This document shows positions 24,475 through 32,489 of a stretch of DNA of 64,000 bases, one piece after another. The position numbers and the translations under genes were made by a program. The notes beneath the pieces were generated by a model, which had not been told where the DNA came from, made no database searches, and worked only from the letters and a program-made list of their open reading frames with translations. Position 1 is the stretch's first letter. Each line of letters starts with the position of its first letter. The stretch comes from Streptomyces sp. Root1304. Its GTDB lineage: Bacteria; Actinomycetota; Actinomycetes; Streptomycetales; Streptomycetaceae. The stretch lies in the NCBI RefSeq assembly GCF_001426405.1, contig NZ_LMEP01000023.1, forward strand, positions 124,001 through 188,000, given 5' to 3'.

Positions 24475-25026
24475 ATGAGCGAACCAGCCGGGACGAACAG
24501 CCGGACCCGTCGCCTCGGACTGCGGGGCGCGGAGTCGGTGGTCGCGCGCTGCCGGGACTTCTGCCGCGAGGCCCTCACCGACTGGGACTGGCCGGCGGCG
24601 CCGCCGTCGGCCGTGCTCACGGTGGAGGAACGGCAGATCGCCGTCGAGGACGTCCTGCTGCTGGTGTCGGAGGCCGTCACCAACGCCTGCCTCCACGCCG
24701 GCGGCCCGACGGAGCTCGTGATCCGGCTGGTCCCCGCGGAGCCGGGGACGCCCGACGCGGCCGTCGGGGTGCGGATCGAGGTGAGCGACCGGAGCAGCGG
24801 GGTCCCTCGGCTGCGGCCGCGGGGTGCGCCGGGGCGACCGGGAGGCAACGGGCTGATCGTGATCGACCGGCTCGCCCACGCCTGGGGGGTCGCCGCGAGG
24901 GACGGGGGCAAGTCCGTCTGGATGGACGTCGTGGCACCGGCTGGGTCGGTGGAACCGCCGGACGGTGCGTCAGGCCTCCTCGCCGCTGAATCGGCCGGCC
25001 CCGACGGGGAAGCCCCGGAGCCGTGA
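24475..25026 (+). CDS. HATPase_c_2 ATP-binding protein, RsbW-like anti-sigma candidate
   Basis: A 183-residue GHKL-fold protein. The N-box is VSEAVTNACLHAGG and the G-box GGNGLIVIDRLAHAWG; VRIEVSDRSSGVPRL is the D-box strand. This is the RsbW/SpoIIAB-like serine-kinase anti-sigma class, much expanded in Streptomyces. A GGAG site lies before ATG 24475. Its last 57 nt overlap, tail to tail, the end of the SigF/SigB-type sigma gene on the minus strand, so sense-antisense effects are possible. That it controls this sigma factor is inference from position. Confidence 0.88.
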   Translation: MSEPAGTNSRTRRLGLRGAESVVARCRDFCREALTDWDWPAAPPSAVLTVEERQIAVEDVLLLVSEAVTNACLHAGGPTELVIRLVPAEPGTPDAAVGVRIEVSDRSSGVPRLRPRGAPGRPGGNGLIVIDRLAHAWGVAARDGGKSVWMDVVAPAGSVEPPDGASGLLAAESAGPDGEAPEP

Positions 25027-25986
25027 CGGGGCCTGCGCGCCCCGGGCGGGCGTTCCCGAGGGGGCACGTCCGCGCGGTCCCGTGGGCTTCGCGGGCCTCG
25101 TCCTCGGAGTCCTGCCCGGCCGGTCCGGGCGGTCCGTGACGAGCGCGGTGCGCAGCTCGCCGATGATGCGGCTCAGGAGACGGGAGACGTGCATCTGCGA
25201 GAGTCCCAGGCGCTCGCCTATCTCCGCCTGGGTCAGCTCCTCGCCGAACCGCAGCGCCAGGATCGTCCGGTCCCGTTCGCAGAGCGCGGCGACGAGCGGC
25301 TTGAGCGCCTCCAGGTTCTCGATCTTCTCGTAGGCCTCGTCGTCGGTGCCCAGCCGGCGGGCGAGCATGCCGGGACCGCCGTCCTCGTCGTCCACGGGCA
25401 CGTCGAGGGAACGGCTGGAGAAGCCGTTCGCGGCGATCCGGCCCTCGCGCAGCTCGGACTCGCTGACGTGGAGGCGCTCGCTGAGCTGCGCGTCCGTCGG
25501 CGGCCTGCCCAGCTCCTGTTCGAGGGCGTCGTTCGCCTTCGCCAGGTCGAGCCGCAGTTCCTGGAGGCGACGGGGCACGTGGACGCTCCAGCCGGTGTCC
25601 CGCAGGTGGCGTCTGATCTCGCCGAGCACGGTCGGCAGGGCGAAGGACATGAACTCGCACCCGCGGCCGGGGTCGAACCGGTTGATCGCCTTGATCAGGC
25701 CGACGGTGCCGACCTGGACGACGTCCTCCCAGGACTCCCCGGAGCGGCGGAACCGGGTCGCCGCGTACTTCACCAGGCTGAGGTTCAGCTCCACCAGGGT
25801 GTTGCGTACGTACGAGTAGTCGGCCGTGCCCTCCTCCAGTGAGCGGAGCCGCCGGAACAGGGTCGCCGACAGGGCGCGGGCGTCGTCGGTGCTGACCGAC
25901 AGCGGATCCGCGATCTCGGGGAGGCCGTCGGTCACCTCGGGTGTGAGGTCGTCGACGGTTCCTGCGGTGATTCGGCGGTTCGGCAT
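24970..25986 (-). CDS. SigF/SigB-family RNA polymerase sigma factor
   Basis: A 338-residue sigma factor of group 3. Region 2 includes NLSLVKYAATRFRRSGESWE and VGLIKAINRFDPGRGCEFMS; region 3 has HVPRRLQELRLDLAKAND; region 4 carries the helix-turn-helix LTQAEIGERLGLSQMHVSRL. Relatives direct general stress and development genes and are held by RsbW-like anti-sigma factors. After region 4 there is an unusual tail of about 55 residues rich in Arg and Pro. GAGGAG precedes ATG 25986. HATPase anti-sigma-like genes lie on both sides. Confidence 0.92.
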   Translation of the reverse strand: MPNRRITAGTVDDLTPEVTDGLPEIADPLSVSTDDARALSATLFRRLRSLEEGTADYSYVRNTLVELNLSLVKYAATRFRRSGESWEDVVQVGTVGLIKAINRFDPGRGCEFMSFALPTVLGEIRRHLRDTGWSVHVPRRLQELRLDLAKANDALEQELGRPPTDAQLSERLHVSESELREGRIAANGFSSRSLDVPVDDEDGGPGMLARRLGTDDEAYEKIENLEALKPLVAALCERDRTILALRFGEELTQAEIGERLGLSQMHVSRLLSRIIGELRTALVTDRPDRPGRTPRTRPAKPTGPRGRAPSGTPARGAQAPSRLRGFPVGAGRFSGEEA

Positions 25987-26069
25987 GGAAAGTCTCCTCG
26001 AAGAGGCCCCTCAGTGCTCCTACCCGCTCACACGCCGGGGAAGCGGAACGGGCCCGGACGATCCGGCGC

Positions 26070-26104
26070 GGGCACGGATCGTACGGCGAAGGGGCACGGA
26101 TCGT
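26070..26104. promoter_or_regulatory. direct repeat GGGCACGGATCGT x2 (22-bp spacing) before the sigma and anti-sigma genes
   Basis: Two identical 13-mers at 26070-26082 and 26092-26104 stand 22 bp apart, about two helical turns, in the divergent gap between the sigma factor and an anti-sigma-like gene. This spacing suits a dimer of a regulator binding the same DNA face. Confidence 0.5.
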
Positions 26105-26177
26105 GAGGAACGGGAATGCGTAGCGTTCGCCGGGGAAGGGGCCCCTTGGAGGGAACAGGGCAAGGAGAAGAGATCGG

Positions 26178-26615
26178 GTGGGAAGAACAGTGACCGCAGG
26201 GCATCGCACGACGGACGGGAACGGACTCCCGGTCCCACGTGACGCTGCCGAGGCGCGCGCCCGTGTGGCGAAGGCGCTGACGGTGGGGGCGTCCGGGCAG
26301 GGGGGCGTTCCGTCGCCCGTCGCACTCGGGGACGCGCTGCTCGTGACGTCCGAACTGGTGACGAACGCGCTCCGTCACGGGGGCGGCCTCACCGGCTTCG
26401 ACGTGGAGCTCGACCCGACGGAGGTGAAGATCTCCGTCGCGGACGCGAGCGACGAGCTGCCGCACCGCTCGGGTCCCTCGGGTCCCGAGCGGGTCGTCGG
26501 GCTGCCCGAGGGAGGCTTCGGGTGGCCCATGATCAGGCTGCTCGCGCTGGAGGTCAGGCTGAGCCTGCCCTCGGCGGGCGGCAAGACCATCGAGGTGCGG
26601 CTGCCGCTGCGCTGA
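26178..26615 (+). CDS. HATPase_c_2 ATP-binding protein, second anti-sigma candidate
   Basis: A 145-residue GHKL-fold protein: N-box VTSELVTNALRHGGG, strand VKISVADASDELP, and GGFGWPMIRLLALEVRLS in place of the G-box. It belongs to the same RsbW-like class as the gene at 24475 but is shorter and nearer the family core. It is divergent from the sigma gene, sharing the upstream region with the direct repeat. GTG 26178 has AAGGAG 10 nt before it; GTG 26190 is an alternative. It probably binds the neighbouring sigma factor or an anti-anti-sigma protein elsewhere. Confidence 0.85.
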   Translation: MGRTVTAGHRTTDGNGLPVPRDAAEARARVAKALTVGASGQGGVPSPVALGDALLVTSELVTNALRHGGGLTGFDVELDPTEVKISVADASDELPHRSGPSGPERVVGLPEGGFGWPMIRLLALEVRLSLPSAGGKTIEVRLPLR

Positions 26616-26636
26616 CGGCAGGCCGCCGGCCGCTGC

Positions 26637-26657
26637 CGGGCGGGCCGGGCCCGCCCG
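26637..26657. terminator. convergent terminator CGGGCGGGC-CGG-GCCCGCCCG
   Basis: A perfect 9-bp stem with a 3-nt loop lies in the 43-nt gap between the anti-sigma-like gene and the small membrane protein gene. It is placed to end both. Confidence 0.7.
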
Positions 26658-26658
26658 C

Positions 26659-27099
26659 CTACCGGCGTACCGTGTCGTCCGTCTTGAGGTCCTCGACCGC
26701 GTCGTCGAACTCGTCGAGCTTGTCGGGGCAGTAGACCTGGAGCACGATCCGCTCGGCCTGCACCGCCCTGGTGTCGGCGATGACCGGGCGCATGCCCGGG
26801 CCGGTGGCGCCGTTGGAGATCCGCTCGATGCGGTAGAGCGCCTTCTTGAGGGCGTCGCCGGGGGCCTGGCAGACCTCGCCGCCGTCCGTGCCGAGCAGCC
26901 GCTGGGTGTTCTCCTGGTCGGGGGCCGGGTAGCCGGCCTTCACCAGCTCCTCGCTGAGCCGGCTCGCCTTGGAGGCGCTCTCGTCGGTCCGTTTGAAGGT
27001 GCTGTACCGGATGAGACCGGTGACGACCAGGCCGACGAGGATGACGATCGCGCCGATGTAGATCCACTTGTGCTCGGAGGCGAATCGGGTGGGGCTCAT
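26659..27099 (-). CDS. single-pass membrane protein coupled to the amino-acid permease
   Basis: A 146-residue protein with one membrane helix (WIYIGAIVILVGLVVTGLIR, residues 12-31) and a soluble domain outside or inside the cell (ELVKAGYPAPDQENTQRLLG and later VLQVYCPDKLDEFDDAVEDL). No family is recognised. Its ATG overlaps the stop of the permease gene (ATGA 27096-27099), so the two are made together, and it may be an accessory or sensor subunit. Two cysteines (EVCQAP and VYCPD) could form a disulfide if the domain is extracellular. Confidence 0.75.
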   Translation of the reverse strand: MSPTRFASEHKWIYIGAIVILVGLVVTGLIRYSTFKRTDESASKASRLSEELVKAGYPAPDQENTQRLLGTDGGEVCQAPGDALKKALYRIERISNGATGPGMRPVIADTRAVQAERIVLQVYCPDKLDEFDDAVEDLKTDDTVRR

Positions 27100-28562
27100 G
27101 AGGTGCCTGCCTCGCTCCGGGCGGCGGAGGTGCGCCAGCTCGGCTTGCGGAACCTGAGGAAGGCCCACGGGATGAGCAGGCCGAGGACGACGAGACCGCC
27201 GCCGACGATGACGATGTACGACCAGACGCTGCCGCTGCCGAACTGCGAGGGCGGGACGAAGCCGATGGCGAGCGCCGCGAGCGAGGAGAGCAGACCGACG
27301 GCGCACAGCAGCCCCAGGGCGGGTGCCCGGTAGCCGCGCGGGTGGTCGGGCTGGTTCTTCCGCAGCCGCACGGCGGCGGCGAACATCAGCAGGTAGACGA
27401 TGAGGTACACCTGCGTGGTGATGGTCGAGAAGATCCAGTAGACGCTGGACACATTGGGGATCAGCGCGTACATCAGGGCGATGACCGAGGTGACGATGCC
27501 CTGGGTGACGAGGATGTTCTGCTGGATGCCGAACTTGTTGAGCTTCTGCAGGAACGGCGGCAGATAGCCCTCACTGCGCGAGATCTCCAGCAGGCCCTTG
27601 GAGGGCCCGGCCAGCCAGGTCAGCATGCCGCCGAGCGAGGCGGAGATCAGCATGACGGCGGCGATCGGGGTCATCCAGCCGACGTCGAAGTAGGAGAAGA
27701 ACGCGTCGAACGCCTGCATCACGCCCGCGGTGAGGCTGAGCTGGTCCGCCGGGACGACCCAGCTGATCGCGAGCGCGGGAAGGATGAAGATCAGCAGGAC
27801 GAGTCCCATCGCCAGGAACATCGACTTCGGGTACTCCTTCGCCGGGTCCTTCAGCGAGGAGACGTGAACGGCGTTCATCTCCATCCCGGAGTAGGAGAGG
27901 AAGTTGTTGACGATGAGGACGAGGCTCGCGAGGCCCGTCCACTGGGGGAGCAGATGGCTGCTGTTCATCGGCGCCGCCGACGGGTTGCCCTGGCCGAGGA
28001 AGACCATGCCGAGGACGACGAGGACGGTGCCGGGCACGAGCGTACCGATGACGAGGCCCCAGCTCGAAAGACCGGCCAGTGCCTTCGTGCCGCGCGACGA
28101 GACCCAGACGCCCGTCCAGTACAGGACCATGATGACGATGGCCGTGTAGAGGCCGTTGTCGGCGAGCGAGGGATCGATGACGTACGCGATCGTGCTGGCC
28201 ACGAACGCCAGCAGGCTCGGGTAGTAGAAGATCGTCATCGCGAACTGGCACCACACCGCGAGGAACCCGAGCGGCTTCGAAAGCCCCTCCGCGACCCAGC
28301 GGTACACACCGCCCGACCACCCCGACGCCAGCTCCGCCGAGACCAGCGCGGTCGGCAGCAGGAACACGATCGCCGGGACGAGATAGAGGAAGACGCAGGC
28401 CAGGCCGTAGACGGCCATGGTCGGCGCCGCCCGCAGGCTGGCGACCGAGGCCGTGGTCATCAGGGCCAGCGTCACCCAGGTCAGGGTCGGCGTGGCCGCC
28501 GACCTCGCCACCGGGCGTGCCTCCGGTCTCGGCAGATCTGACGGAACGTCCATGGAACTCAT
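27096..28562 (-). CDS. APC-family amino-acid permease (GadC-like)
   Basis: A 488-residue transporter with about 12 membrane helices. The consensus start of APC transporters is visible at TWVTLALMTTASVASLRAAP, and the segment GGVYRWVAEGLSKPLGFLAV matches the GadC/AdiC-like glutamate/GABA antiporter branch, as does YSGMEMNAVHVSSLKDPAKE. Substrate is probably an amino acid or amine. ATG 28562 follows GAGG by a normal distance; ATG 28553 is possible. The small membrane protein is translated from the same mRNA. Confidence 0.88.
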   Translation of the reverse strand: MSSMDVPSDLPRPEARPVARSAATPTLTWVTLALMTTASVASLRAAPTMAVYGLACVFLYLVPAIVFLLPTALVSAELASGWSGGVYRWVAEGLSKPLGFLAVWCQFAMTIFYYPSLLAFVASTIAYVIDPSLADNGLYTAIVIMVLYWTGVWVSSRGTKALAGLSSWGLVIGTLVPGTVLVVLGMVFLGQGNPSAAPMNSSHLLPQWTGLASLVLIVNNFLSYSGMEMNAVHVSSLKDPAKEYPKSMFLAMGLVLLIFILPALAISWVVPADQLSLTAGVMQAFDAFFSYFDVGWMTPIAAVMLISASLGGMLTWLAGPSKGLLEISRSEGYLPPFLQKLNKFGIQQNILVTQGIVTSVIALMYALIPNVSSVYWIFSTITTQVYLIVYLLMFAAAVRLRKNQPDHPRGYRAPALGLLCAVGLLSSLAALAIGFVPPSQFGSGSVWSYIVIVGGGLVVLGLLIPWAFLRFRKPSWRTSAARSEAGTS

Positions 28563-28674
28563 CGGACACACCTCGCGTGGGACGGACGGAATGCCGCCAC
28601 CCTCCACGACGCCGGACGACCCCGCACGGCGGGTGCGCCGTCGGGGTGACGCCCGGCCCTCCGGACACGAGAAC

Positions 28675-28711
28675 GGTCCGGACCCGGGACGGCACGCGCG
28701 GGCTCCGGACC
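28675..28711 (-). terminator. hairpin GGTCCGGA/TCCGGACC after the helicase gene
   Basis: An 8-bp stem with an inner CCCG/CGGG pair lies 23 nt beyond the helicase stop on the minus strand, ahead of the permease promoter region. Confidence 0.6.
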
Positions 28712-28733
28712 GGGGGCGTGACCGCCCGGGGGA

Positions 28734-30134
28734 TCAGCCGCCGCGGCGGATCCGCGCGGCCTGCCGGGCCTCGGCGGTCTTACGGGCCTCGGCGGCCCGC
28801 CGGGACTCGTTCTTGGCGCGGCCGGGGCGGCCCGGGACGGTGCCGATGCCCCGGAAGGCCGCGCCGCCGCGCTTGGCGCCCTCCTTGCTGGGCGCGCTGC
28901 CGTCCACGGGCACGCCCGAGGGGGTCCGGGCGCCGGTGATCCGGCTCAGCTCGGCCTCGCCGGAGCGGACCCGGGTCTCCTGGGGGCGGATGCCGGCGTC
29001 CGCCATCAGGCGGGCCACCTCGCGCCGCTCCTCGGGGGTCACCAGGGTGACGACGACACCGGACTCGCCGGCGCGGGCGGTGCGACCGCCGCGGTGGAGG
29101 TAGTCCTTGTGGTCGGCCGGCGGGTCGACGTTGACGACCAGGTCGAGCTCGTCGACGTGGATGCCGCGCGCCGCCACGTTGGTGGCGACGAGGACGGGGA
29201 CCTTGCCGGACCGGAAGCGGTCCAGGGTGCGGGTCCGCAGCGGCTGGGACTTGCCGCCGTGGAGCGCGGCGGCGCGGATCCCGCTGCCGAGGAGGTGCTT
29301 GGTGAAGCGGTCGACCGAGGCCTTCGTGGCCAGGAACATGATGACCCGCCCGTCGCGGGCGGCGATCTCCGTGGCGGTGGCGAACTTGTCGGCGCCGTGC
29401 ACGAGGAGGACGTGGTGGTCCATCGTGGTGACGGTGGCGGACGAGGGATCGACCGAGTGGACGACCGAGTCCGTGAGGTACCGCTCGACGAGCAGGTCGA
29501 CGTTGCGGTCGAGGGTGGCGGAGAACAGCAGCCGCTGCCCTCCGGGGGGCGTCAGGTCCATGATCTCGGTGACCTGGGGCATGAAGCCCATGTCGGCCAT
29601 CTGGTCCGCCTCGTCGAGGACGGTGACGGCCACCCGCTCCAGCCGGCAGTCCTTGCGCTCGACCAGGTCCATCAGCCGGCCGGGGGTGGCGATCACGACC
29701 TCGGCGCCGTCGCGCAGGGCGGTGGCCTGCCGGCCGATCGACATGCCGCCGACGACGGTGGCCAGGCGCACCTTCAGGGCCCGGGCGAAGGGGTCGAGCG
29801 CGTCCGTGACCTGCTGGGCGAGTTCGCGGGTGGGGACGAGGATCACGGCGAGGGGCTTACGGGCCTCGGCGCGGCGTCCGGCGGTGCGGACGAGCAGGGG
29901 GAGCCCGAAGGCGAGGGTCTTGCCGGAACCGGTCCGGCCGCGTCCCAGGACGTCACGGCCCGCGAGGGCGTCGGGGACGGTCGCGGACTGGATCGGGAAC
30001 GGCTCGTCGACTCCGAGCCGGGTGAGCTCGGCGAGGACCTCGGCCGGCAGCCCGAGCGCGGCGAATCCGGCGGCCGGCGTGCTCGGGGCGGGGGTGGGCT
30101 CGGCGGCGCCGGGCGTGCGGGGGGTGGTGTTCAT
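28734..30134 (-). CDS. DEAD-box ATP-dependent RNA helicase
   Basis: A 466-residue helicase with the motifs in order: Q motif FPIQSATVPDAL, Walker A GRTGSGKT, PTRELAQQ, TPGRLMDL, DEAD-type VLDEADQMADMGF, SAT (LLFSATLDR), VATNVAARGIH and HRGGRTARAG. The C-terminal 90 residues are basic with RRAAEARKTAEARQAAR repeats that may bind RNA. GAGGAAGG precedes ATG 30134. It lies 240 nt downstream of a cold-shock gene on the same strand; RNA helicases of this kind often help unwind RNA in the cold, so a joint role is likely, though a hairpin between them suggests separate transcripts or partial read-through. Confidence 0.95.
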   Translation of the reverse strand: MNTTPRTPGAAEPTPAPSTPAAGFAALGLPAEVLAELTRLGVDEPFPIQSATVPDALAGRDVLGRGRTGSGKTLAFGLPLLVRTAGRRAEARKPLAVILVPTRELAQQVTDALDPFARALKVRLATVVGGMSIGRQATALRDGAEVVIATPGRLMDLVERKDCRLERVAVTVLDEADQMADMGFMPQVTEIMDLTPPGGQRLLFSATLDRNVDLLVERYLTDSVVHSVDPSSATVTTMDHHVLLVHGADKFATATEIAARDGRVIMFLATKASVDRFTKHLLGSGIRAAALHGGKSQPLRTRTLDRFRSGKVPVLVATNVAARGIHVDELDLVVNVDPPADHKDYLHRGGRTARAGESGVVVTLVTPEERREVARLMADAGIRPQETRVRSGEAELSRITGARTPSGVPVDGSAPSKEGAKRGGAAFRGIGTVPGRPGRAKNESRRAAEARKTAEARQAARIRRGG

Positions 30135-30320
30135 GGGGGGACCTTCCTCGAAAACGGTGCGCTTCGAGGAATTCGCGACGGGCCGCGGACGGCCCCATGA
30201 ATTTCTGGAACGTACCGAACGCCAGGTGCGTGCGGATCGGGTCACACCGAGGGTGAAGAAGGGGTGCCCGGCCCGTGAATGAGCCTGGAAGTGCTGAAAA
30301 ATGCCTGGGAAATGCGACGA

Positions 30321-30355
30321 GCCGGCGCCCTCACCACACGGGTGAGGACACCGGC
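30321..30355 (-). terminator. terminator after the cold-shock gene
   Basis: CCTCACC-ACACG-GGTGAGG with outer GCCGG/CCGGC arms across 3-nt internal loops forms a strong hairpin 20 nt beyond the csp stop. It separates csp from the helicase gene. Confidence 0.75.
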
Positions 30356-30374
30356 TGCGTCGGACGTGTCAACG

Positions 30375-30578
30375 TCAGGCGGGGAGGATGTTCTCCGCCT
30401 GGGGGCCCTTCTGGCCCTGCGTGACGTCGAAGGTCACCTTCTGGCCTTCCTGGAGCTCACGGAAGCCAGAGGTGGCGATGTTGGAGTAGTGGGCGAACAC
30501 GTCCGGGCCGCCACCCTCCTGCTCGATGAAGCCGAAGCCCTTTTCAGCGTTGAACCACTTCACGGTGCCGTTAGCCAT
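30375..30578 (-). CDS. cold-shock protein (CspA/CSD family)
   Basis: A 67-residue cold-shock domain protein: [20 protein letters not shown] with RNP1 KGFGFIE, then RNP2-like DVFAHYSNI, ending AENILPA. It binds single-stranded RNA or DNA and acts as an RNA chaperone. AAGGAG lies 7 nt before the ATG. The long 5' leader carries a near-perfect 14-bp hairpin (30680-30714) with a U-rich tail on the csp strand, which could control expression by temperature or by transcription ending. Size and motifs are fully typical. Confidence 0.97.
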   Translation of the reverse strand: MANGTVKWFNAEKGFGFIEQEGGGPDVFAHYSNIATSGFRELQEGQKVTFDVTQGQKGPQAENILPA

Positions 30579-30679
30579 GTCAAATCTCCTTCGGGGCGTA
30601 GCCCTGGAAGCCGCACTGTGCGACTCCCGGCGTCGCCGTGATGATTGCCCCGTCCGGAAAACTGCACCGAAAACACAGA

Positions 30680-30714
30680 AAGTGCCTGACGATGTCGAAT
30701 CGTCAAAGGCACTT
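30680..30714 (-). promoter_or_regulatory. 14-bp hairpin with U-rich tail in the csp 5' leader
   Basis: On the csp strand AAGTGCC-TT-TGACGAT, loop TCGAC, ATCGTCA-GGCACTT pairs perfectly apart from a 2-nt bulge. It is followed by TTTCTGTGTTTT, so it looks like an intrinsic terminator or thermosensor placed about 100 nt before the csp start. The element is AT-rich compared with its surroundings. It could instead end plus-strand transcripts, since TTTCTTT follows on that side as well. Confidence 0.6.
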
Positions 30715-30840
30715 GTAAGTTTCTTTGGGAACCACGACTGCAACTGCTGTCGACTGTAGCACGTCGTCGCCGGGGGTGCACGGAATGGCGTTTCTCACGC
30801 CGTTTCTCACGCCCGCGCCCCGTGGGGAGCGGAACGCGGA

Positions 30841-30886
30841 ACGGCGGCGCGCCGCACCCCGGGGAAGGAGTGCGGCGCGCCGCCGT
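30841..30886 (-). terminator. 17-bp terminator hairpin of gap
   Basis: ACGGCGGCGCGCCGCAC (30841-30857) pairs perfectly with 30870-30886 around a 12-nt loop, 19 nt beyond the gap stop codon. It is one of the strongest hairpins in the window. Confidence 0.85.
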
Positions 30887-30905
30887 GCCGTGGAACGGGT
30901 GGAGA

Positions 30906-32351
30906 TCAGACCGCCGGGGACGGGAAGGTCGGGTACTCCACGCCGGAGACGTGCTGGACCACGCGGATCACCTGGCACGAGTAGCCGAACTCGTTGTCGT
31001 ACCACAGGTAGAGGATCGCGTTGTCGCCGTCGACCTTGGTCGCGCCGGCGTCGACGATCGACGCGTGACGCGAGCCCACGAAGTCCATGGAGACGGCGTC
31101 GGGGGCGGTGGTGAAGTCGATCTGACGCTTCAGCGGCGAGTGCAGCGAGACGTCGCGGAGGTACTCGAGGACCTCGTCGCGGGTGGTCTCGCGGCCCAGG
31201 CGCAGGCTCAGGATCGCGATCGAGACGTCCGGGACGGGGACGCGGATCGAGCTGCCGGTGATCGGGGCCTTCAGGTCCGGCAGGGCCTTCGCGACGGCCG
31301 AGGCGGCACCGGTCTCGGTGATCACCATGTTGAGCGGCGCGGAACGGCCGCGGCGGTCGGCCTTGTGGTAGTTGTCCAGGAGGTTCTGGTCGTTCGTGAA
31401 CGAGTGGACCGTCTCCACGTGGCCGCGCAGCACGCCGTACTCGTCGTCCATCGCCTTGAGCGGCGGGACGATCGCGTTGGTGGTGCAGGAGGCGCAGGAC
31501 AGGATCTGCTCGTCCGGCTTGATCGTGTCGTGGTTGACGCCGTGCACGATGTTCGGCACGTCACCCTTGCCGGGCGCGGTCAGGACGACCTTGTCGATGC
31601 CGGGGCGCAGGTGCTTCGACAGGCCCTCGCGGTCACGCCACTTGCCGGTGTTGTCGATGAGGATGGCGTTCTCGATGCCGTACGCCGTGTAGTCGACCTC
31701 GGAGGGGTCGTTGGCGTAGATCACCTTGATCGTGTTGCCGTTGGCGACGATCGTGCTGGTCGCCTCGTCGACGGTGATGGTGCCCTGGAACTGGCCGTGG
31801 ATCGAGTCGCGGCGCAGCAGCGAGGCACGCTTCACCAGGTCCTGCTCACCGCCACCGCGCACGACGATGGCGCGCAGGCGCAGGCCGTTGCCCGAACCGG
31901 CCTTCTCGATGAGGAGGCGGGCGACGAGGCGGCCGATGCGGCCGAAGCCGTAGAGGACGACGTCGCGGCCGTCACGGCGCTCGATCTTGTTCTCGCCGGT
32001 GGCGCCGGCCACGGCCTCGGCCGTGAACTCCTCCACCGTCAGACCGCGGCTGTCGGTCTTGTAGTCGGCGGCCAGCACACCGATGTCGATCTGGCACGGG
32101 CCCAGGTCGAGGGTCGTGAGCGTCTGGAGGAACGGGAGCGTCTCGGTGACCGAGAGCTCCTCGCCGTCGATCTGCCGGGCGAACCGGTGGGTCTTGAGGA
32201 TGCTGACCACCGACTTGTTCACCAGGGAGCGGCTGTGGACCAGGACGGTGACGTCCTGCTCCCGGTGCAGCTTCCCGATGATCGGGATCATCGACTCCGC
32301 GATCTCCTCGCGGTTCTTCCAACTGGTGAACGAGTCGTCATTGACAGTCAC
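30906..32351 (-). CDS. gap: glyceraldehyde-3-phosphate dehydrogenase, long form
   Basis: A 481-residue GAPDH, longer than the usual 330-340 because of an N-terminal extension of about 125 residues (VNDDSFTSWKNREEIAESMI). The NAD-binding motif is VVLYGFGRIGRLVARLL, and the catalytic cysteine lies in LSCASCTTNAIVPP; DNTGKWRDREGL and LYLWYDNEFGYS are family segments. It catalyses the NAD-linked oxidation of glyceraldehyde 3-phosphate in glycolysis. Extended forms occur in actinobacteria beside a normal-length paralogue. GTG 32351 is the start; the ribosome site is weak. The role of the extension is unknown. Confidence 0.93.
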   Translation of the reverse strand: MTVNDDSFTSWKNREEIAESMIPIIGKLHREQDVTVLVHSRSLVNKSVVSILKTHRFARQIDGEELSVTETLPFLQTLTTLDLGPCQIDIGVLAADYKTDSRGLTVEEFTAEAVAGATGENKIERRDGRDVVLYGFGRIGRLVARLLIEKAGSGNGLRLRAIVVRGGGEQDLVKRASLLRRDSIHGQFQGTITVDEATSTIVANGNTIKVIYANDPSEVDYTAYGIENAILIDNTGKWRDREGLSKHLRPGIDKVVLTAPGKGDVPNIVHGVNHDTIKPDEQILSCASCTTNAIVPPLKAMDDEYGVLRGHVETVHSFTNDQNLLDNYHKADRRGRSAPLNMVITETGAASAVAKALPDLKAPITGSSIRVPVPDVSIAILSLRLGRETTRDEVLEYLRDVSLHSPLKRQIDFTTAPDAVSMDFVGSRHASIVDAGATKVDGDNAILYLWYDNEFGYSCQVIRVVQHVSGVEYPTFPSPAV

Positions 32352-32489
32352 AAGATTATCTTTCGAGCTAGGCGGCGCTCATATGGTAACCCGGGGCCGG
32401 TCTGATCAATCAAGGGGTGCCGAACCGTACGATGGGACCCGTCGGGAACCGTCGTAGGCGGACGGGCCCGCCTACCTTGATGCGGGGGC

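Noticed and set aside
26092-26128. ECF-type promoter (GGAAC...CGTT) before the second anti-sigma gene
   Set aside because: The spacing between the two elements is too short for an ECF sigma promoter; the direct repeat explains the region better.
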